NCBI RefSeq assembly: GCF_001659605.2
Contig: NC_035176.2
Span: forward strand, 18,493,122-18,557,121
Length of the DNA stretch: 64,000 nucleotides
Origin: Manihot esculenta
Taxonomy: Eukaryota > Streptophyta > Magnoliopsida > Malpighiales > Euphorbiaceae
Direction of reading: 5' to 3'
Under the pieces are notes generated by a model. That model was not told where the DNA came from, ran no database searches, and worked only from the letters and a program-made list of their open reading frames with translations. Both the position numbers and the translations under genes were made by a program. Positions 41,001-46,439 of this stretch are shown piece by piece; the first letter of the stretch is position 1; the number at the start of each line of letters is the position of its first letter.

Positions 41001-44000
41001 TAGTATATTTGAAGATTCTTGGTGTAACGATCCGAAAATCGGACCGCTACCGGCGCTAGGATCCAGATCGGCTTAAGGCCGCCGAGACCCGTAGCAAGCC
41101 TGACATACGACCTGAAAACCTGTGTAATTCCATACATGATCATACATATACATAAACATGCAAACTTTTTCTTTCACGAATCAAGCTTAACCTGTGCATG
41201 CACACTAACATAACCATAAACCTCACACTGGAGCCCTCATCAAATGCTCCAATGGGGTATCAATAACATACATTAAGCTTGACTACTCATCTCATCAAAT
41301 AATAACAGTAATCATGTATTAAAAGGGATACCATACACATAGGGTCAAGCACAACCTCTAATCCTCAATATCATTTTTACATAACATAACTATTCATAAC
41401 TTTACATCATTTTATAATTTATCATGTCCACATTCTATCTATTACATACACATGACTTCATTCGACTTGACTTCTCTGCCTAGCCCGTACCTGCAAACCT
41501 GAGGGATTAGGGAGAGGGGTGAGCTACTAGAGCCCAGTGAGCAGAATAATAAAACATTATATTAACATTTCATGCTTCCATGGAATGCATCACATCACAA
41601 ACATATCACATCAAGGATGAACTTGTCACCAGTAGCCCTCTACATATCCAATAGTGCCAGAACGTAGAATGGGTCCTGGTCTTTCTCTTACATAGTGCCA
41701 GCGAACGTAGAATGGGTCCCACTGGTCTTTCATTCCATACCGTACATACCATATCGTCACATCATAGGTCGAGGGCTATGGATCATCCAATGTTCATCCA
41801 CATCAACAACAAAATATGCAATGCAACATATTCGTGAATTCTAATGCAAACAACCTAGTATATCTCATGGCATTAATGATGCGTGAATCATGCTAAAATG
41901 TTCATTATTTGCTTTAAAACGTAATGAGTTATTCCACTCACCTCTGGATAGCTCTGACCAGACACTGGAGCAGCTGACTCACTGCTGGGGTCATCGGTTC
42001 CTCGGGTCCGAACCTACATAGGTGGACTCAAATGAGGGACCAAACATACAAGAACATAACTCTAAACTACTCCCCAAAAACCCCCTAGAACATCATGAAA
42101 CAATCATAGAAAAACATGCAAAGGAGGGCTGGACAGGGCACTTTCGGCGGCAGGTTCGGCGGCCGAAAGTCCCTCCAGAGCCGAAAGTCAGGCAGGTTCG
42201 GCGGCACCTTCGGCGGCCGAAACTCCCAGACAGAGACGAAACTCATGCATGTTCGGCAGCACTTTCGGCGGCCGAAACTGCCCTCCAGAGACGAAAGTCC
42301 TCTTTCGGGGGCAGGCTTCAGCAGCCGAAGGCTGCCTCCACAAGCGGGTTCGGCGGCCGAAAGTTCCTTCGGCGGCCGAAAGTTCCTTCGGCGGCCGAAC
42401 CTGAGTTTCTCCAAAGTGGCAGAAACCCAGCTCCAACATGCCCAAACCCTTCAAACATGCATAAACCTATTCTACAACACTCCCAATCATACACAATCAA
42501 GCATACAAGTTCATAGGGGTTTCAAACTAACCTAAACCCCAACTACAACACATCAAACATACCCACATTGCTCATGAACACACATTAAACCCATAAACTC
42601 AAAACAACCTAAACATGCATTTCTATTCCATAAACTTGTATAAAACTTGTTTAAAACACATCATAAGCTAGAGATCGACTCTTACCTCTTGAAGATCGAG
42701 AGTAGAGGCGATCTAACTTGGAGTTGGGAGAGATTTAGCTTCTTGGGTCTCCAAGCTCAAAACTTGTTCTTTTGCTCAAAAATCTTCAAAACAAAGTGAA
42801 AACTAGTGAAAATCGTGAAAGATTTGAAGGAAGAAACTCAATATCGGTGAGGGGCGGCGAAGAGCTCACCTTGGCCGAAAATGGGGGAAAAGCTCGCCCG
42901 TTTTCGGCTAAGGGACCCCTTTATAGGTGGCTGGCCAGGCCACATTCGGGAGCCGAACGTGCCTCCGCATGCATGCCATGTTTGGCGGCCGATCATAAGG
43001 TTCAGCGGCCGAACCTGGACTTCTCTCACTTATGCTTTCGGGGGCCTAAAGCACTCCCGAAGCGCATGCATGTTCGGCGGCCGAACCTGGGTCTTCCTCC
43101 AAGATCATTTTTAAGCAAAAACTCATTTTCTTTCTTGATTAAAAACATAAAACACATTAAAACATTTTATGAAAACATGCTTTTACCCTTCTAGAGGTCT
43201 CCGACACCCGAGATTCCACCGGACGGTAGGAATTCCGATACCGGAGTCTAGCCGGGTATTACACTTGGAACTCTCGTGTGTCTCAGTTTGTTGAAAAGTA
43301 ATGCCTCCTGGGCACGTATCAGGAGCTCTTAATTTTGGAACAAAAGGGACCACTTTATTTGTGGTAAACATCAAAGAATTTTTGGTATTTAAACCATCAT
43401 TAAACATAAATTGGAAATCATTTGATATATTTATCTTCATTTCTTTCTTTTATACATAAGGATATTTTGAAATTTTATTTTAACCTTTTTTTCTTTGTTG
43501 TTGAAATTCCTTAATCATTCTATTCTACATGCTTTGATCAAGGTAACCCAAATATGGTTATGGCACTTGCGGGGAATAAAGCTGATTTGCTAGATGCAAA
43601 GAAGGTGGCAGCAGAAGTAAGTATCTATACTGTGTTGATAAATTTTGCAACTTAAGCAAGAATCCAAATAAGAAAATTGATAAAAGAGAATTGAATTGAA
43701 TTGAATTGAATTCTTGTGAAATTCTTGATTCCAAACAAAGGGTTAAGCATGTCAACTACATGGGATATTTGAAGAAATTGAAGAGCTGGTCATTTTTGTT
43801 GTATTGTCAAAAGGAAAATTTCAAAAGCATTTTAAAGGAGATTTCAAAAAACATTTTGGGGGAAACAATGGCCTAATTTTAGGTGAGCAGCTTGATGTTA
43901 CTATTAGATTTAGTCGTCAGCCCATGCAAGCTCAAACTGAACCAGCTACTTGGGGCTTTAGGCACATAGAAACTTCCACCATCTCTGCCAAACATCTGTT

Positions 44001-44827
44001 AACATACCTCAGTCTGATTTTTCTTTAAATGGGGAATGACAATTATATTATGAACATTATCAACTATAGTTCTGTAGGAGCAGATATGCTAGCAAATTTT
44101 TATTTGGGGAAGTATTTATGAAGTGAGAATATTAATTGCAGAATATGCCAATCCTACTGGTTTTTCTTCCTCCCCTTTTGAAAGGATGCGCTGATATTGT
44201 TCTTATGAACATGGCTGTTACCTGCATTTGACTTCTATTTTGTTTATTCTTGTTCTTGGTATGTGATTAAAATGCATATTAAAGGATATCATAATCATCG
44301 ACAGGAAATAGAGACACGAAATGTGGAAATATTTCTATTAATCAGGTTCTTTATTATGGTTGCAGGAAGCTCAAGCATACGCGCAGGAGAATGGCCTTTT
44401 CTTTATGGAAACATCAGCTAAAACTGCTACAAATGTCAATGAAATTTTTTATGAAATAGGTGCGTTGTATATTTTTTGCCTGGAAAAAAAAATAGGCTTG
44501 CAATTTTTAATAGAATTTTGATTCCAATATTTTTATATGAAAATAAATTCTTGCACTTAAGGATGCTGAAGTATTTTGGTATCTTAAACGATATCTATAC
44601 TAGCTCTCAGTGATGAAGAAAAAAGAGATCTGGGATGTATCCTTTATTTGGTTTCCTTAGATTGTGGAAAACTTGTCTCGTTGAATATATTAGATGACAA
44701 TTTTGCCCCTCTATTTATAATTATAGCGAAAAGACTACCTCGCGTTCAGCCAGCTCAGAATCCATCTGGAATGGTTCTTATGGATAGACCAGCAGAAAGG
44801 ACAGCAAGCGCATCCTGTTGCTCTTAA
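16944..44827 (+). CDS. RABF2: Rab5-type small GTPase (RABF2 / ARA7-RHA1 group), exons 2-7
   Basis: Six exons join into 187 codons without a break: 16944-17021, 17133-17300, 39804-39852, 43543-43616, 44366-44459 and 44727-44827. All introns are GT-AG. The product is a GTP-binding switch for vacuolar/endosomal trafficking. P-loop GDVGAGKS, effector Thr in [20 protein letters not shown] and ETSAK are all present. The C-terminus SASCCS offers two cysteines for geranylgeranylation, which separates it from the N-myristoylated ARA6 (RABF1) type. Family members are about 200 residues, so only some 13 N-terminal residues (exon 1) are missing, upstream of the window. Introns 1 and 3 are enlarged by retrotransposons to more than 16.9 kb and 22.5 kb. 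The intact frame and splice sites suggest a working gene. The choice between the two RABF2 paralogues cannot be made here. Confidence 0.93.
17133..17300 (+). CDS. RABF2: RAB exon 3: switch I, switch II
   Basis: 168 bp, 56 codons from [15 protein letters not shown] through [15 protein letters not shown] to VYDMSNQ. It contains the effector Thr and the catalytic Gln of WDTAGQE. Acceptor ATATTAG|GAA, donor CAG|GTAAGA. Intron 2 is only 111 bp, in contrast to its neighbours. Confidence 0.95.
17301..18589 (+). other. RAB intron 3, 5' segment without recognisable gene
   Basis: T-rich intron sequence. Short frames (17450-17662, 18164-18434) have no familiar motif and no supporting codon structure. 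I found no element termini here. Confidence 0.6.
18590..19481 (-). mobile_element. Probable old Ty3/gypsy remnant (family E)
   Basis: Between 19330 and 19481 the minus strand reads [26 protein letters not shown]. This resembles the W...FP-FHLEDK block that ends many chromovirus polyproteins. It is cut at 19481 by the gypsy C LTR. To the left, 18930-19060 has LTR- or leader-like text. An unrecognised plus-strand frame of 159 codons (18447-18926) with an [20 protein letters not shown] coiled-coil-like stretch may be degenerate gag, but I cannot show it. The borders are uncertain. Confidence 0.45.
19482..20032 (-). repeat. Gypsy C (X) 3' LTR
   Basis: 551 bp, TGACGTGGAACCC to CATCATAACA on the + strand, the same length as the LTR of C1 at 4843-5393. 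The flanking 5 bp to the left are TGTAG. A matching right-hand duplicate was not found because the right end is a tandem junction. Confidence 0.85.
20045..20703 (-). pseudogene. Gypsy C (X) integrase C-terminal region
   Basis: On the minus strand, [19 protein letters not shown] is followed by [53 protein letters not shown] and [10 protein letters not shown], then an S/Q-rich tail. This is the gypsy integrase C-terminal module (GPF/Y-like fold). No chromodomain is recognisable. The frame ends at the stop near 20045, just inside the LTR. The text joins the upstream integrase across the truncated insertion Y: GFNP at 21502-21510 connects to LTVLDL here. Confidence 0.85.
20699..21506 (-). mobile_element. 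5'-truncated gypsy C copy (Y) flanked by TGGGT duplications
   Basis: A 798-bp insertion (20704-21501) made only of an LTR (20704-21245) and about 250 bp of the adjoining pol 3' end (21258-21501; [17 protein letters not shown] to the stop). TGGGT is present at 20699-20703 and 21502-21506. Removing the insert plus one TGGGT restores the continuous integrase text [15 protein letters not shown] of the host copy. The minus-strand 5' end begins TGATACG, so the insert begins with TG and ends with CA by chance or selection. Confidence 0.85.
21502..22149 (-). CDS. Gypsy C (X) integrase core
   Basis: A 216-codon open frame with the integrase HHCC region ([18 protein letters not shown], then [12 protein letters not shown]) and the full catalytic triad. 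First Asp in [13 protein letters not shown], second in [14 protein letters not shown], Glu in [31 protein letters not shown] and [12 protein letters not shown] follow. This is the most intact domain of the element. The enzyme would insert cDNA with a 5-bp duplication, matching the TGGGT seen next to it. No start codon is implied; it is part of a broken polyprotein. Confidence 0.88.
22156..22998 (-). pseudogene. Gypsy C (X) RT thumb/connection and RNase H
   Basis: Two minus-strand frames. 22558-22998 reads [58 protein letters not shown] and [15 protein letters not shown]. 22156-22530 reads [20 protein letters not shown] and [17 protein letters not shown]. Together they are the connection and RNase H domains, with the DAS and DHESL active-site regions visible. 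A stop near 22558 separates the pieces. Confidence 0.85.
22995..23280 (-). pseudogene. Gypsy C (X) RT remnant with polymerase core deleted
   Basis: The minus strand reads [15 protein letters not shown] then [25 protein letters not shown]. The first part precedes RT and the second follows the YXDD-containing palm in gypsy elements. The intervening segment of well over 100 residues, including the catalytic Asp pair, is absent. Confidence 0.75.
23412..24548 (-). CDS. Gypsy C (X) gag C-terminus and protease
   Basis: A 285-codon frame (23691-24548) continues, after one stop at the 23691 boundary, in 23412-23690. Gag core text: [20 protein letters not shown] and [14 protein letters not shown]. The zinc knuckle [14 protein letters not shown] at about 24070-24110 is the RNA-binding motif. 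The protease motif [13 protein letters not shown] lies near 23755-23795, then the [17 protein letters not shown] block. In C1 the stretch from gag core to zinc knuckle is absent. The frames are probably silent now. Confidence 0.82.
24560..25227 (-). pseudogene. Gypsy C (X) gag N-terminal part
   Basis: The frame at 24820-25227 starts [17 protein letters not shown] and has a Gly/Arg-rich stretch ([19 protein letters not shown]). After a break, 24560-24815 reads [17 protein letters not shown] and [17 protein letters not shown] text typical of retrotrans_gag. Confidence 0.75.
25228..26176 (-). other. Gypsy C (X) leader and degraded primer-binding site
   Basis: Non-coding leader homologous to 6946-7876 of C1. 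At the LTR border the primer-binding site reads GGTGTCAGAGCC on the minus strand, with one base changed and the TTG lost relative to C1. Confidence 0.7.
26177..26589 (-). repeat. Gypsy C (X) 5' LTR, left part
   Basis: The LTR is interrupted after CACATAAGTATT by copia F and resumes at 31423 with GTATTAAAACATAAGCCC, completing a normal LTR end at about 31552. Confidence 0.85.
26590..26832 (+). repeat. Partial RNase H tail and purine tract preceding the copia F 5' LTR
   Basis: Near-identical to 30979-31221 (reads [40 protein letters not shown], then TTGAGGGGGAG). It is the 3' end of an upstream copy of the interior, which makes the structure tail-LTR-interior-LTR. Confidence 0.88.
26833..27033 (+). 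repeat. Copia F first LTR
   Basis: 201 bp, TGTTGACTTATTTAAC to AAATTCTTCA, with TATAAATAGTC at about 26957. Confidence 0.9.
27034..27492 (+). other. Copia F leader with GC-rich 22-bp tandem repeats
   Basis: After the primer-binding site the leader becomes GC-rich (27150-27380). A 22-bp unit beginning GCGCGTGACCCG is repeated exactly three times at 27253-27318, with a diverged fourth copy. The normal start of gag (about 200 residues of UBN2 domain) is missing between leader and 27493. Confidence 0.85.
27493..30420 (+). CDS. Copia F truncated gag-protease-integrase-RT polyprotein (975 codons)
   Basis: This is the longest frame in the window. It opens inside gag: [20 protein letters not shown], then the zinc knuckle [14 protein letters not shown] (about residues 75-88). 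The protease motif [12 protein letters not shown] lies near 170. Integrase: [36 protein letters not shown] and [15 protein letters not shown], so the triad is intact. Linker, then [62 protein letters not shown] and [23 protein letters not shown] at 30418-30420 replaces the Gln expected in SQRKY; the frame continues directly after it. ATG 27493 is simply the first Met of the deleted gag. Confidence 0.88.
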   Translation: MAEGLNNEYDPIRVQVLGRNPFPSLEEAYAHVQQEESRRHAMLHTAPVEKAGLTTSLSTPQPPTSEKDHLHCDYCGKPRHTKETCWKLHGCPTRGRGGKRGTSRNQAKLAETVEEPFKETTTTEFLSPNELQSLKRLLSHIDTSSSSGATSNFVKSGNASSFNNVPWIIDSGANRHITSSYKGFLNYSPSLTKDSVRIADGSFTPISGTGSVICTSNIKLSSVLHVPHFPVNLLSVSAITNALNCKIKFFPDHCVIQDLRTGKMIGNSRLHDGLYMLEGDPASSISQACFGENKDVNQEIIQWHRRLGHPSFFVLEKLYPDLFAKTQFGSLCCDACEYAKHTRTSYPLSHNKSQIAFATIHSDVWGPTQTVSLSGNRWFVTFIDCCTRMTWVYLIKAKSDVFSCFQSFHKMVCTQFDTKVKILRTDNGREYMDSSFSAYLESNEIIHQTSCPYTSAQNGVAERKNRHLLEVARSLMFTMNLPKTYWGDAILTSAYLINRMPLKTLNFMSPLTALQGKNSYVVPPKVFGCVCFVHTRTAGKLDPKALKCVFVGYSPTQKGYKCYHPPSRKYFVSMDVTFLETEPYFSTTHSPLQGENNEQEEVIPNSVILNDMVQLESLSSSRQGEMSNQGERTGRLDKPDLRRYSRRDKAEEAIMQSTQSQKSSPGELPTTLSSGELPTTLECFNDLDKPIAQRKGVRSCTKHPISNFVSYEFLSPSYRAFALSISSVSIPQDWKKALADPKWKKAMIEEMKALAKNETWELVTLPPEKKLVGCKWVFTVKHKADGTIERFKARLVAKGFTQTYGVDYQETFAPVAKMNSIRVLLSCAANLDWDLQQFDVKNAFLHGDLEEEVFMEIPPGFADEKTQGKVCRLKKALYGLKQSPRAWFDRFSRAMMSFGYQQSNADHTLFIKHHKGKITLLIVYVDDIVVTGDDKEEMAQLKRLLAQEFEIKDLEKLQYFLGIEVVRSEKGIFIS
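30421..31214 (+). pseudogene. Copia F RT end and RNase H, frameshifted
   Basis: After the nonsense codon the same frame reads [36 protein letters not shown] and [20 protein letters not shown] (first RNase H Asp). A one-base indel near the G run at about 30812-30820 moves the frame. [30 protein letters not shown] and [17 protein letters not shown] then follow in 30891-31214, ending at CDIFAPT and a stop. All RNase H residues are otherwise present. Confidence 0.88.
31222..31422 (+). repeat. Copia F second LTR
   Basis: 201 bp, preceded by TTGAGGGGGAG (purine tract, 31211-31221) and followed by GTATT. Confidence 0.9.
31423..31676 (-). mobile_element. Rest of gypsy C LTR and pol end of a second gypsy C interior (Z)
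   Basis: 31423-31552 completes the LTR begun at 26177. It is followed by minus-strand pol C-terminal text ([22 protein letters not shown] and stop) as at 20045-20130. The LTR that is 5' for copy X is therefore also 3' for copy Z. Z is cut at 31676 by copia B2 and its remainder is not found on the far side. Confidence 0.75.
31677..31861 (-). repeat. Copia B2 3' LTR
   Basis: 185 bp, TGTAGAAAGATAATATT to TATAACA, followed by CTCCCCCTCAAGTTGG (minus-strand purine tract). Confidence 0.85.
31869..34001 (-). CDS. Copia B2 linker-RT-RNase H frame (710 codons)
   Basis: It opens near the integrase C-terminus ([35 protein letters not shown]), then has the Ser/Pro linker and a complete [62 protein letters not shown] (catalytic YVDD), [23 protein letters not shown]. 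RNase H has [32 protein letters not shown] and [17 protein letters not shown]. The usual WCDNQAA motif reads RCVNQAA, so a catalytic Asp is replaced by Val. The frame has lost its link to integrase by a one-step frameshift around 33960, where FPTKS continues in the next frame. Confidence 0.88.
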   Translation of the reverse strand: MVISLITFYFPLNLFPIEPRLFGCTCFVRDVHPQVTKLDPKSLKCVFLGYSRRQKGYRCFSPDLNRYLVSANVTFFESTPFFPPSSVYNTQEEEDDLLLYTVRSSSPQTTPTPFAHVPGRPPIFHVYSRRLEDSDSVPLPASSSTDPAPTDPSLSDLDLPIALRKGKRTCTYPISSCVSYDQLSSFSRCFVTALDSISIPKTVIEALSHPGWRAAMEEEMMALDTNGTWELMSLPPGKRAIGCKWVFAVKVNPDGSIARLKARLVVKGYAQTYGVDYSDTFSPVAKLASVRLFISLAATHDWSLHQLDIKNTFLHGDLQEEVYIEQPPGFVAQGESGKVCRLRKSLYGLKQSPRAWFGRFSEVVQQFGMKMSKCDHSMFYRNSNSGVILLVVYVDDIVITGSDIAGITSLKEFLKTQFHTKDLGSLKYFLGIEVMRCKKGIFLSQRKYVLDLLAETGKLGAKPYSALMTPNLQLTTEDSEPFADPGRYRRLVGKLNYLTVTRPDIAYSVSVVSQFMSSPTVAQWDALGQILCYLKGAPGRGLFYGNHGHSNIECFCDADWAGSKVDTRSITGYCVFVGGNLVSWKSKKQNVVSRSSAESEYRAMAQAVCEILWVRQLLEEVRFTNSVPAKLRCVNQAAIHIASNPVFHERTKHIEIDCHFVCEKVQQKIISTGHIRTGEQLEDIFTKALNGTRVDYICNKLGMINIYDPT
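33949..34660 (-). pseudogene. Copia B2 integrase
   Basis: 34474-34671 carries the zinc-binding part ([32 protein letters not shown]). After a stop near 34470, 33949-34407 has [33 protein letters not shown] and [17 protein letters not shown]. The catalytic residues are present in separate frames. Confidence 0.82.
34711..35241 (-). CDS. Copia B2 collapsed gag fused to protease (176 codons)
   Basis: The gag start ([27 protein letters not shown]) runs directly into [19 protein letters not shown], which in B1 follows the zinc knuckle. About 250 gag residues, including the core and the CCHC motif, have been lost in frame. Protease follows: [14 protein letters not shown] and [16 protein letters not shown]. 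The frame itself is open, so the deletion did not break the reading frame. Confidence 0.75.
   Translation of the reverse strand: MVVLMAEVKTTTVTDVILMMTKITEHKLNGSSDQGILISADEYAQFIQYQASIKSSNSSSITAIAESDNSTACLVSSSSKWVIDSGATDHMSGNSTILSNLESHTSPSYVTLADGTKSFVMGSSHVNLTPSLSVSFVLCLPKFAFNLLSVSKLTRALNCCVSFFPDHCVFQDLSTK
35517..35690. repeat. Second copy of the segment at 800-950
   Basis: It begins ACTCAAAAGAAAAAAGCTG directly after the broken end of copia B2 and continues with pyrimidine-rich text as at 800-950. It marks the right border of the intron 3 nest. Confidence 0.55.
35691..36123. other. Intron 3 segment, nothing recognised
   Basis: Contains a GC-richer patch (35705-35780: GGCACC, GGCGCC words) that may be an old LTR piece. 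The 86-codon frame at 35743 has no familiar motif. Confidence 0.4.
36124..36606. mobile_element. Mutator-like MITE with about 110-bp terminal inverted repeats and 10-bp duplication
   Basis: The element 36134-36596 (463 bp) starts GGGGAAAGTACA and ends TGTACTTTCC. The left arm (AGTGATACCTCGTGGTTTGCC, GTTAGCAAACGGTGGCAAAA, TCCTAACACC) is matched in reverse by GGTGTTAGGATTTTGCCGCC and GGTAAACCATGAGGTACCA on the right. TTAGTTTGTA flanks it on both sides (36124-36133, 36597-36606). A 9-10 bp duplication with long inverted ends is typical of Mutator-like elements. The interior is AT-rich and codes for nothing. Confidence 0.85.
36607..38950 (+). other. Intron 3 segment without recognised elements
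   Basis: AT-rich intron sequence. The short frames at 36896 and 37213 show no motif. No element termini or RNA genes were seen. Confidence 0.5.
38951..39480. mobile_element. hAT-like MITE
   Basis: Element about 38959-39472, starting AGGTGTGAGCAG and ending ATAATGCACACC(C), with short imperfect inverted ends (GGTGTG/CACACC). Subterminal words such as AACTGAAATT and AATTTCAGTT occur in inverted arrangement. The flanks TATAATTA and CATAATTA match at 7 of 8 positions, in line with the 8-bp duplications of hAT elements. The interior is AT-rich and non-coding. Confidence 0.6.
39804..39852 (+). CDS. RABF2: RAB exon 4
   Basis: 49 bp, [16 protein letters not shown] plus the first base of a Gly codon. 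Acceptor CTTGTAG|GCC, donor CAAG|GTGACT. It follows the 22.5-kb intron 3 and joins exon 3 in phase 0. Confidence 0.95.
40083..41022 (-). mobile_element. Family G-like LTR element remnant in intron 4 (left part)
   Basis: GCGGAATCCAGGATCAATTTGTG at 40092 and CAACCAATGTGATTAGAAAT near 40190 match the family G LTRs at 47064, 48271 and 48773 and the segment near 55030. A primer-binding-site-like GCTTTTATGCCAATTATA lies near 40562-40579, and LTR-like text continues to 41022, where a solo LTR interrupts it. The right part begins at 43264. Borders are uncertain. Confidence 0.5.
41018..43268 (-). mobile_element. 2.24-kb solo LTR of a gypsy-type element, CTTGG target duplication
   Basis: The unit 41023-43263 starts TGTAACGATCCG and ends GGGTATTACA, with CTTGG at 41018-41022 and 43264-43268. 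It contains no gag or pol and no internal PBS, so it is best read as a solo LTR left by LTR-LTR recombination. Orientation is inferred from the minus-strand start TGTAATACCCGGCTAGAC. It is GC-rich in a very AT-rich intron. Several small frames (42022-42535, 42772-43194) arise from its GC-rich repeats and show no conserved motif. Confidence 0.8.
42140..43090. repeat. Repeated interrupted palindrome TTCGGCGGCCGAA within the solo LTR
   Basis: TTCGGCGGCCGAA (6-bp arms around a central G) occurs about seven times exactly, six between about 42150 and 42405 and one near 43072, with further degenerate copies such as TTCGGCAGC or TTCAGCGGCCGAA. Spacing is irregular, about 20-100 bp. Confidence 0.8.
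43264..43500 (-). mobile_element. Family G-like remnant in intron 4 (right part)
   Basis: Sequence continuing the interrupted unit left of the solo LTR (CTTGG onward). Its end is not definable by eye. Confidence 0.35.
43543..43616 (+). CDS. RABF2: RAB exon 5: guanine-specificity motif
   Basis: 74 bp completing the split Gly codon, then [20 protein letters not shown] and VAAE. NKAD is the G4 guanine-binding motif. Acceptor GATCAAG|GTA, donor GAA|GTAAGT. Confidence 0.95.
43617..44365 (+). other. RAB intron 5 (749 bp)
   Basis: No element seen. A short AATTG pentanucleotide run lies near 43689-43712. Confidence 0.7.
44366..44459 (+). CDS. RABF2: RAB exon 6: SAK motif
   Basis: 94 bp, [19 protein letters not shown] then [12 protein letters not shown] plus one base. 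ETSAK is the G5 motif. Acceptor GTTGCAG|GAA, donor ATAG|GTGCGT. Confidence 0.95.
44727..44827 (+). CDS. RABF2: RAB exon 7: hypervariable tail and prenylation site
   Basis: 101 bp, (A)[17 protein letters not shown] then [15 protein letters not shown] and TAA. The two cysteines next to the end are the expected geranylgeranylation site for membrane attachment. Acceptor ATTATAG|CGA. Confidence 0.95.
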
Positions 44828-45010
44828 CTGTAGGTGGTGTTCGTTTATGCTTGTATCATGTAAAAGGTTCTTGACTACTTGTGATGCTCACTCCAAACAC
44901 TTGTTTTATACTTTCCTGGTGCAATGTTGTATTTATTCATCCAGAAATGTACGTGTGCTTCCTTTTCAATCAATGAAATGCAATTGGACTGTATTCAAAT
45001 GGTTGTAACG
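44828..45010 (+). terminator. Probable RAB 3' UTR and polyadenylation region
   Basis: T-rich sequence after the stop, with a TGTAT-type far-upstream context (44928) and CAATCAATGAAATG (about 44967-44980), which could serve as a weak near-upstream element. The exact site cannot be determined. Confidence 0.4.
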
Positions 45011-46435
45011 GGAATGTAGTCAATTTGTTTGTTTTGTTTTGAATCAAACTGAAATTACTGTTAATTGAAATATCTTATAAATCAAAATCAAAATGAACTG
45101 ATCAGTGATATTAATCAAAATCAAATCAAATTGAATTAAAATAAATCAGTATGCCCTTTGTTTATTGTTCGTTAACGGCTATCCACATGAATCAAAAAAA
45201 AAAAAAAAAAAAATAGATAACTCCAAATAAGCCCAAGTATCTTTTGTGATCCTCTTAATATTATTGCGAAAATTTAGAGCTATCCTATTTCCTTTTTAAT
45301 TCATGTTGGCAGTTAATGAATAGTAGATTGGAAGCTTTATATATAACATATGAACTTTTGCAAGAAAGAAAATGATCTATTTCTATTCAATTTGATTCTA
45401 TTGATGTCAACTGAGATTGAATTTGACAGTTTTTATATCTAACAAAAGATTATTTTCCATGTGGCAGATACAACTGGAATAACAAATTTTTCATCCACTA
45501 AATATAATTTAAATTAAAAATTTTTAAAAATCAATTACAAACCCAAATACCTAATTTTAAACGAGCAGTACATAGCAAGATAAGACTTGACATGATGACT
45601 GACAAGGAATATTGTGATGCTTGGCTGGAGGTGGGCGAGGCTGGTCAATGGAAAATAAAAGGAAGGTCATGCTCTTTAATGAGGAAAATAAGATGTAAAT
45701 TAAATGTGCAAGGCTTTCAATTTTTCACTCTAGTGAGAGACCATGCATAGCAATTGGCAAAGTGTAAGATGGAAGGGAGAAGATAGAACTTGGAAGGAAA
45801 AAAAGATGGCTTGACTGCATGAGGTCGGGATGTTATAGATATGGTGTGGCTAGTGATAGTTGCTAGATTCGGGGGATAACAGGATGTTTCCATGTGTTGG
45901 AACTAGGTGGTTGATTGGTTGGCGGATGGTTCCACTGGTAGAGGATGTGGTCTAAGGAGTCTACAAGAGAGAATTGGATCAGAAAGCCAACAGGGTCTAT
46001 CCATGACTGACACACTAATGTTTATGTTAGTGAAGATGATAAAAGAGAGCTAAAAGAGCAATAAATAAGGAGAAAATGGTTAGGGCATTGTAATAAATAT
46101 TCAAGGTTCTATTTTATCTGTGAAACGTCTTTCATCTAATCAACTTGGCCATCTTAACTTCGCCAAAGGGAGGATATACTAAGTATGATTACTCCATAAA
46201 TACAGAGAATCATGACTCCACATTTTCTAGTGATATAGTGATAGTAATTCTTGTTAGGGTGAGTATTCGACCAATTCGGTTCTAAATTGAATCAAAATTA
46301 AAAAATTGATTTTGAAAAAAGTCATTTGAAACTGAATCGAAATTAGTAAATAATTAAATCGAACTGAATCAAATCAGTCGAGGAGGTAATGTGATGTTAT
46401 TCATGCCTATTCCATTGCCCATGTGCATGGCATGT
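45011..46435. other. Intergenic, AT-rich, partial MITE-like text
   Basis: Includes a poly-A run (about 45193-45213). Two stretches with ATCAAACTGAAATT/ATCAAATCAAATT words (45040-45150) and GGGTGAGTATTCG...AACTGAATCG (46258-46380) resemble fragments of the hAT-like MITE at 38959. No gene was seen. Confidence 0.4.
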
Positions 46436-46439
46436 CCCA

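Noticed and set aside
42022..43194. Frames of 60-164 codons rich in Arg, Pro and Gly
   Set aside because: They lie inside the solo LTR and encode its GC-rich palindromic repeats in several frames at once. No frame is favoured.
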